64,000 nucleotides of DNA from Siphonodentalium dalli (Eukaryota > Mollusca > Scaphopoda > Gadilida > Siphonodentaliidae): the NCBI GenBank assembly GCA_032622095.1, contig CP136062.1, positions 229,976,578-230,040,577 of the forward strand. Reading direction: 5' to 3'. Under the pieces are notes generated by a model. The model searched no databases, had not been told where the DNA came from, and worked only from the letters and a program-made list of their open reading frames with translations. Shown here piece by piece: positions 34,701 to 43,888 of this stretch; position 1 is the stretch's first letter; the number at the start of each line of letters is the position of its first letter. The position numbers were made by a program, and so were the translations under genes.

Positions 34701-37700
34701 ATATCATTATATACAATGGCCCTCAATACTCTGTACATGTACATTCATGTTGAATCTTAAAAGTTGCCAGCTTTCTCCTGGTAAATTTGTCTTTTATCTC
34801 TACCACAATCCTTGAAAGCCGGACGTACAATAAAATTAAATACTATCATTTATTCAGCAACATGAATATTTTACAAAGTTCGTGGACAGAGATCCAAATA
34901 TGAAAACAACAAAAGATGTTATAGGCATCTGCACTTAGATTATAACATTAAGTCATAGAAGTGCATTCGCTCCTAAACCCAAATTCTCATTCCGGTATTT
35001 GTTTCCATCACGACTTATCGTTGAGTATTGCGATATACTACAAGAGTGGAGCTAGTCAATTGGTGCCAGCGTCATAATTATTATGCCCTGTGTTGTGACC
35101 ACAATTGATTTAGCTCACCCCGATTCGGGATGTGCCATGGGCGAACAACTGATTCAGAGAAACTGATATCCTAGACTATTCCTGTGCATCTTCAGATTAT
35201 TTCCATCGTGACAACATTTTCCTCTCAAATATTGCTTACAAGCAACAATTGTCTTGTGTATACTTTGAAATTTCTCAACCGCTAGTGATCCGGAGTAATC
35301 GCCACAGTGTGCTTTCTATGTCACTGAATAGTTACACTTCCGTGACTAGAGCTGGCCTATATGCAACCAAATCTGTGCTACGCTCCATCCAGCAGGTTGA
35401 GAATTAACCAGTTGGCAATATTGTGACCATACTCACTTTGGGATCGGGGCATTATATGTGTTATATTCATTGGGAAATTTACGTCTTTCAACTGTCACTG
35501 AAATACAGTTGTATTCAGGCTCTACGTGATTTCACAGGGTATATAGCTTGGCAGATGTGATACTAGGATTCGTGATATCCCCTCTAATCGTATTGCACAC
35601 AGAAATTGTATTGTTCTTCGTGCATGAAGAGGCTGTTGAATAAATGTTATTTCAGGTCATATCATATGGTCAATTATACCTGTATACGCTGATATCTAAC
35701 CTCACGCGAGGTTTGATGCTGTCATCGGAACGTGTGTGAATGATAATTGAATGTCATGATAGCACCATTGCATTGTATGGAAGCCCAATTTATCTTCCTT
35801 TAATGATGCTTTGATCAAATGATCTCCCTGATCTACTGGGGCATGACTTACTCATATCATTGCCCACAAGACCAGTACGATAAAGTGCCGCGAAGGATTA
35901 AGCTTAACCACGTCAGTATGCACCAATAATATTATCGTCATACATTGTGTGTCCATTCTCCACATAGTTGAGGTCACGGCACTATATTGTACAAGGTTGT
36001 ATCATGAATAAATGAAATATAGCGCGGGAGTCTCTGGTCTTCAACAATATATATCTCACACCACATTTCCCACGTTGATATTGTATTCTATTCTGTCCTA
36101 TTTAAATTGTTTCTTTTTAGTGTATCTAATGCAGATTAACCAACTCCATGCATCTATCAGTCACAACATGCAAGCCCATAAGGAGAAAATATGTAATTTT
36201 CTATTCATTTTCTGCCATTTTGACTGCCATCATAAGCCATAGTAACCGTTTCAGGCCCTAGTGAGATTGAAATTTATAAGCAATACTCACACTCGATTAA
36301 TTCCTTCAAATCAGTTCATTTCACATTAAAATATGGCCAAGAACCAATATTGAGTTTTCGGGGAAATTTCGTACCACGTTCTGTAAGATCAATTTTGTTT
36401 GGCATTGAAAGTGGCTGAGACCAGAGGAACAACACGTGGTACTGACCAAATGATAATACGTTCAACCAGTTCAAAACAATAGGAACGGATATAGGAGATA
36501 TGATTGAAAAGTAGCATATTTTTCGCATTCCGGTCACCATTTTGACAGCCATCTTACTAATGGAGTGCTAATCTGTCACACAAACAGTAGTATAATGTAA
36601 TAGCATCCAAATATTATATAAATTTGCGTTTATTTGATGAAATATATTTTCCAACATAACAGATTAAACTGACTTAGTTCATATTCTATAATATGGCGGC
36701 CATGTTGGAAGCCATCTTGGATTATAGGAAATTTCCAAGGCTGAGAACTCCACACCCACCTAGAAATTGATGTACACACCCCTCAGAATCACAATCCATA
36801 CAGGGGGGGGGGGGTCGGTCAAAAGTAAAAACATATCACGCTGAAAATGGCCTTATATTAGTTACCCTTGGACTACACACAAAACCAAAAAGGTTGAATT
36901 TTTTTTTTGTTGGAATTTTTGTGTGCAAATGTTTTCCATTTTTAGGTGCCACGCCCACTAAAATGAAAACAGAAATAATGAGTTTTAAAGCAAATAAAAC
37001 CAATATCTTATACCTATTATGTTCTTAAGTGGCCACTGAAGACATAGCAAAACTCAAATTTCTTGTATCGGTAAAAAAAAAATGACAAAAAGTGGATTTA
37101 AAAAAAATGGTCCGGCCGATGGGGGACCCACCCCAGGCCCTATATGTTGCAATTTTTTTCCGACCCCCCCCCCCTGATCCACAGAGAATTTTACTTCACC
37201 CCTATTGCTCCCGGCCTTTTGTTTTAAGTCAGCTAAATGTTTCGGTTTCAACTCCATTTATCAGAAACTTATCGGATATTGTCACAATATGCGTGCCTTT
37301 TTATGATCCGTGGCATATCTTCTATTGGATGTTTTTGTTATCGTGGCCCTTTGGCGTACGTAGTGCTAATACAGGGTAAAAACTTATCCCTCCCCCAAAA
37401 TGATATTTAGTGACGTGTTTGACAAATAGTCAGATTTCTTATGTCATATCACATTTTTTGCTTGCTAAGAGCGATCTTGAAATGGCTTTGTATGCATAGT
37501 AGGTCTATTTTTAGTATTTACTTCAATTCTTGAATTTGCGGCCTAAAATGGGGTCAACATAATTTAAAGAGCGTTTCGTTTTTACCATAAATGATAGATG
37601 GTGCCATTCGGGCGTATATGATCGGTGCTAAGTATGAACCCGAAGATATATTTGAAAATGTGGATATGATCAGTGGGTTCTTGCTGGCTGCAGCTGCGAT

Positions 37701-40700
37701 CATAATTTAACATTGAACAGTATGGAGATGCTTGTATTTTGGATAAATGGCGCCATTTTGCGTATTATTATACTCAGGCGCAGTTTGGGAAAAGAGTTAT
37801 GTGGCCAGACTAATCTCACTGGCTACCGTTGTGATCAAAATTTAACACTGAACCCAATGGAGAATATTTCGCTATTTTCCTCGAACCAACGTTATAGTAA
37901 TATCACTGCACGGCCACCATCACCACGTGCTACTATAGAAAGACAAGGCATTCAATGTGACGATCAGTAATCAAATTCATGCAATATAGTCGATATAGTT
38001 ATGCCTCTATATACAGTACTTGACAAAAGTATGCCACTGATAATATGCAGCATGCAGCTTGTTGCATATGTTGAGTCAAAAGAAAAGTTATCACCAAAAC
38101 TACAGTTTCACAATGTGACTCTATTGAAAATTATTGTTTTATTGATACGTGCTATCAACAGACAAGTTATTGAAGCCAAATTGTAGATCATAACGAATGA
38201 TAATGCGGCAAATACACTGCTAAATTATACTCCGTCATCGTAGCTGTCAAGAGTATATCACACACACATCAGGAGGGTATGTTTTCCACGGAAGGCCATA
38301 GCTGCCTTATGGGGTTGTCGTCCATTCAATAATATGCGTTCCGCATTTATATTGTATCCATCCATCTTTCTATGGCATTCATTCACCTTTATATGGTGTG
38401 CATATGTCGTTATATGGGGTCCATTCATCTTTATATGGTGTAAATTCACCTTTATATGGTGTCCATTCATCTTTATATTGTGTCCATTCACACTTATATG
38501 GTGTCCATTTATCTTTATTTGGAGTCCATTCACCTTTGTATGGTGTCCATTCATCTTCACATGGTGTAAATTCACCTTTAGATGGTGTCCATTCACCTCT
38601 ATATGGAGCCATTCACCTTTATATGGTGTCCATTCACCTTTATATGGTGTCCATTCACCTTTATATGGAGCCATTCATCTTTATATGGAGTCCATTCACC
38701 TTTATATGGTGTCCATTCACCTTTATATGGTATCCATTCACCTTTATATGGTGTAAATTCACCTTTATATGACACTTATTCACCTTTATATGGTGTACAT
38801 ATGTCGGCATATGGAGTCCAGTCATCTTTATATGTTGTCCATACACTTTATATGGCATTCATTAACATGCAAATTATGTGCAAATGTCGTTATATTGTGT
38901 CCATTCACATTTACATGGTGTCCATTCACGTTTATGATGGTGCGCACTGTTCTTTATAAGGTCTCATTCACCTTTATATGATGTGCACACGTCTATATAT
39001 GGTGTTAATTCACCTTTATGATGGTGAGCGCTGTCCCTAATATAGTGTCAAATTACCGTGTTCATTCGCCTTCCTATGGTGTCCATTCGTCTTTTATATG
39101 GTGTACGTTCACCTTTATATGGACACCTTACAAAGTCATCAAGGATTTACACACCACAGAAAGGTGAATGGTCAGCATATGAAGGTGAATGAGTAATAGA
39201 AGGGATGACAACCACATAAAGTAGCTATGTGTTCCATAGAAAACACATAATTGATGGATGTATGTGTGATGGCGATGGTGATGGGGTATCATTTGTAAGT
39301 ATATTTGTCACATTACAACTCGTTATGATCTAAAATTAGCTTCAACACTAGACAGATGATAACAGTTATTAATAAAACAATAATTTACTATATAGTCACA
39401 TCGTGAAAAAATACTATAGTCTTGTGATAATTTTTCATTTGACTCAACATGTATCAGGCTGTATGATATCGGGGTCATCAAAAATCATTCTACTTTTGCC
39501 AAGTATTGTATCAGAAGCATAACTATATCAACCATTGCATAAATGTGATTACTGATAGTTACATTGGGTCAGACCCGATTGTCTTGTCTTCATATAGTCA
39601 ACACATGATGGCCGTTTAGTGATATTACTATCAAAATGCGAGTAACATAACTCAATATTTTCCGTACATGCAATGAACATGTAAATTCAATATTAATTGT
39701 TTATCTCAACTGTAGTTAATGAGAATAATCTGACCATATCCGATTTATTTCCAAACTGCGCCTGAGTTCATAGATAGTTTTTTTTGGAGAAATTTCAATT
39801 AAAATATTATCATACAGAAAATGCGCCATTTGTCGAAAATACGAAAATCTCCATAGGGCTCAATGTTAAATTTTGATCGCAACTGTAGCCACATATCACA
39901 TCCAAAGTTTCAAATATATGTCTGAGGATCACACGAAGCAGTTGTCATAATATTTCAAATCGCATATAGATCACCATACGACAAAAGGCATCATCTATTA
40001 TTTTCGATAAAAACAAAACGCTTTTTAAATTATGTTGACCCCATTTCAGGCCGACCCTCCAAAATTTAAGATCGGAAACAAGTAATCCTGAAAACAAACG
40101 TACTAGGCATACACTATTTGTTTTAAGATCGCTTTTAGTCAATTTGTGAAACGCTTCACTAAATATCATTTTGGGAGAGGGGTAAGTTTTTGATCCTTAT
40201 TCGCACTATGTACGACATAGGACCACAACAATACAACCATCCAATAGCAGATATGCCACGGATCACAAACAGGCATACATGTTTTGACAACATTCGATAA
40301 GTTTTGGGGAAAAGGAGTTGAAACAGGCACATTTAGCTGAATCAGCGGGAAAAAAAATACGTTCCCGATTAACGAAATACGTCACAGCTCAAACGTCCAA
40401 CGATTATCTGACAACTTTGGACCTTTTTCAATACCACTCACATAACTATCTTCCAAATCAAAGGAAGAAAAGATAAACTGAATATAGCTTAAGAAGCTTA
40501 GACTAATGAACATAACAGGGACTAACCCGAAAAATGCATAAAAATAAGGTTGGGTCGCATGAGGAAAATGTGAAAAATCATATTTTATCCCCTATATTGA
40601 CCATGCACGCAACAACCGGGTCCTGAAATTAGAATAGTTGGGCTACATAAATATGGCATGGTCGATGAAATTCCCCTTTCTGGTGACACCACGGGTAATT

Positions 40701-43700
40701 ACAGCCAATACTAATATATACGTAATGTGACATGCTACATTTTAACAAACCCATCTCTATATAGTCTCCATGCTAACTACTTTATATAAGTACTAAACGA
40801 ATGTAAATATTATTGTAATAGCAGGGTTACCCGGCGTTGCACATGTTAAAGTGATATGAAACCCTCTGCATGTTGTAGATATTTGTTGTGAATAGAGAAT
40901 ACTATTGTTCAAAGTGTTACACGTATTCTCATAAATCGTATATTCAAATAGCATCACAAAACATGATTCTTACACAGTCATGGAATATAAGTAGTGGCTC
41001 ACCTTGTCGATGGTCATTTTGCTTATCACGATTAATCCGTTCCACCAATAAAGAAGTATTTATTTATTTCCAACTGCGTATACTTCAGACGTTATAACAT
41101 AATACATGAACATCATAAACACATTAGTTTTCAAAATAAAAGACGACAATAGGGTTTTACATATTTAGATGTATCAATCTTGTGGGTTAGACTAAGATTT
41201 TGAGGACACCTGCATGCCTGTCATATCTCCATGAAGATACAAATGTTTTGAAGAAATGTCCAGGTGCTCCTCTGTTCATGGTGCTATATATTGGCTAAAT
41301 ATTCTCAGTTTAAAAGAAATGTTGCTGCGCTAGTATATCAGCTACATGTGCCCGACACAGCGATATTTTGAGTTGTTTATGTTAGTCGATGAGTCTGTTC
41401 TAAAAAAATCCGCTGCATCGGGCAGATATACCATTGTCAGATGTCAGTATTGGAGGATCGTGAAAAGTCATGTGCTACTGACTGACTGCGTTTTCTTTTA
41501 GATCAGAAGAAAATATATTTGACTGCACACTGTGACCACTATTTTTGAACAGGCTTTCCATATCTCTTGACAAATTGTAACTTTTTTTGTGGAAACTGTA
41601 TTGAATGGAACAGACTCAATTATGTTATACTATATACATGAGCCATTCTAATATGCAATCCTCTGACGGTTCGAGGTCTCTCAGTTTGCAAGAATATATG
41701 TATCTCTTAAATAGTATGATAAAAATACTTTTAATGATTCTTCTATGTATCTGTTTTGCTATAGCTCATTATGTGAATGCCCTGATTCCCATCCCCATAT
41801 AAATATGACAGTTGAGAAGATATAATTGTTCACGTGACTTAATTGGGTCAGCATTTGTCGATATTGTGAAATGTGAACGCTAAAACTTCTTAAAATGATA
41901 TGGAGATGGCATGGGTGACTATATATAACTTATAGGTGGATATGGGCTATTCTTGTCAACGAGAGTGCATATCATCTCGCCATCCGTGGCCCAAAACGAC
42001 ACCAAATGTGATTTAATTCATCGCATCATTAGAGAAGAACGTGTATGGATTTGGTGGAAATTAGTGCTAAATTTATTTGTATCAGCTTTGCCATCCTCAT
42101 GCATGACTTTAACGGCGCCACTTTTGACATATTTAAACCACGTCAATTAAACTCATGGATGCATGATTTACTGGAGATTATTATATATAGGTTTGGTGGT
42201 AATCAGCAACCAAACAATTCCCCCCCCCATCTCTCACCCAAATGGCAGCAATTTGGCGTCTTCAAATTACAATATTCCTCGTATCACGGAGAAGAATAAT
42301 ATATCAATTTGGTGGAAATCTGCGCATAAATAGTTGATTAAATCAATTGTTGGTGCCCCCCCCCCCGCAACGCTGACTCGAACAGCGCCATATCGCGGAG
42401 GTGATTATGTATGCGTTTGATGGAAATCGGCGACAAAACTATTTTACCATATTTTTTATTTTGTCGCCCTTCCCCCTTTCTTCCCCTGTCACTTTAGAAA
42501 ATTTTAACCCGCACCAATATCTTCGTCGTTAATATTTACCCCTCTTATACCGCCTTGGTGTCGTCTCGATTGTACCACGTAAAGTTAGATATATAACACA
42601 TACAGACAGACAGAAAGAAAGAAAGACAGCACGATTTGATTTCTCGTACCATTTGAGAAGAACGTGTATGAATTTGATGGTAATTGGTTTTAAAGATATT
42701 TTTATCAGTTTTGGTGACCCTCCCGTCCCTATTTCGGACTCAACCGGTGCCACTTTTGTCACCTTTAAACCACACACTTAGACTCATTATGGAGATGCAT
42801 ATATATACAATTGGTGAAAATTGCCGAGTATACAAATTTGTATCAAATCTAAGGTCCCCATATCTCTCATCCAAACGGCACCAATTTGGTGTATCTAAAC
42901 CATACGATTAGATTCCTCGTATCACGGAGAAGAATAAATATCAATCTGGTGGAAATAGGCGCTAAACATATTGTTATCATTTTTTGTGTCCCTCTCACCT
43001 CTATGCACCACTCACTCGAATGACCCCACTTGTGAGATCCTTAGACCACATAATTACACTCCTGATATCATGGAGATGATTATTTATAAGTGGTGCCAAT
43101 CAGAGACTAAAATTTTGTTTTTTTCAAATTTAGTGTCCACCCCTCCCCTCCCCATCTCTCACCCAAACATCACCAATATTGCGTCTTTAAATCACACGAT
43201 TAGATTCCTCGTATCATGGATAAGAACATGTATCAATTTGGTGGAAATTGGCGGTAAAATATTGTGTGTCAATTTTGGTGCCCCTCTCACTTTCAGTGCA
43301 CCCCTGACTCGAATAAGGCCACGTTTGACAGATTTAAGCCACACCATTAGACTCCTCATACCATGGGTAAGATTTTGTATAAGTGTGGTGGCAATCGGCG
43401 ACTAATCCCATTCTTATCAAATTTAGTGCCCACCCCAAATCTCTCATCCAAAACGACACTATCATGAGGAAGAATATATATCAATTTAGTGGAAATCGGC
43501 GCTAAAGTTAGTTTGATCAATTTTGGTGCCCCTCTCCCCTTCCGTGCATGCCTGACTCTAACGGCGCCACTTTTGACATATTTAAACCACACCAGTAGAT
43601 TCTTCATATCACGGGGATTATTATATGTAAGTTTCGTGGCAATCGGCGACAAAAACAAATTCTGCCCTTCCCCCTTTTCTGCCCTTGACAACAACGGCGT

Positions 43701-43847
43701 CACTTTAGAAAAATCTAACCCGCACAATTATCTTTCTCGTACAAAGTTATCCCTAGTAGACCCCCTTGGTATCATCTAGATGGTGCCCTGTGAATTACTA
43801 CAGACCGACAGACAGACATTCTCAAATATAGATATAGATATAGATAT

Positions 43848-43888
<41 letters not shown>

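Noticed and set aside
38258-38981. Frames of 124-140 codons on both strands
   Set aside because: Products of the 21-base repeat, whose length is a multiple of 3. No independent coding evidence.
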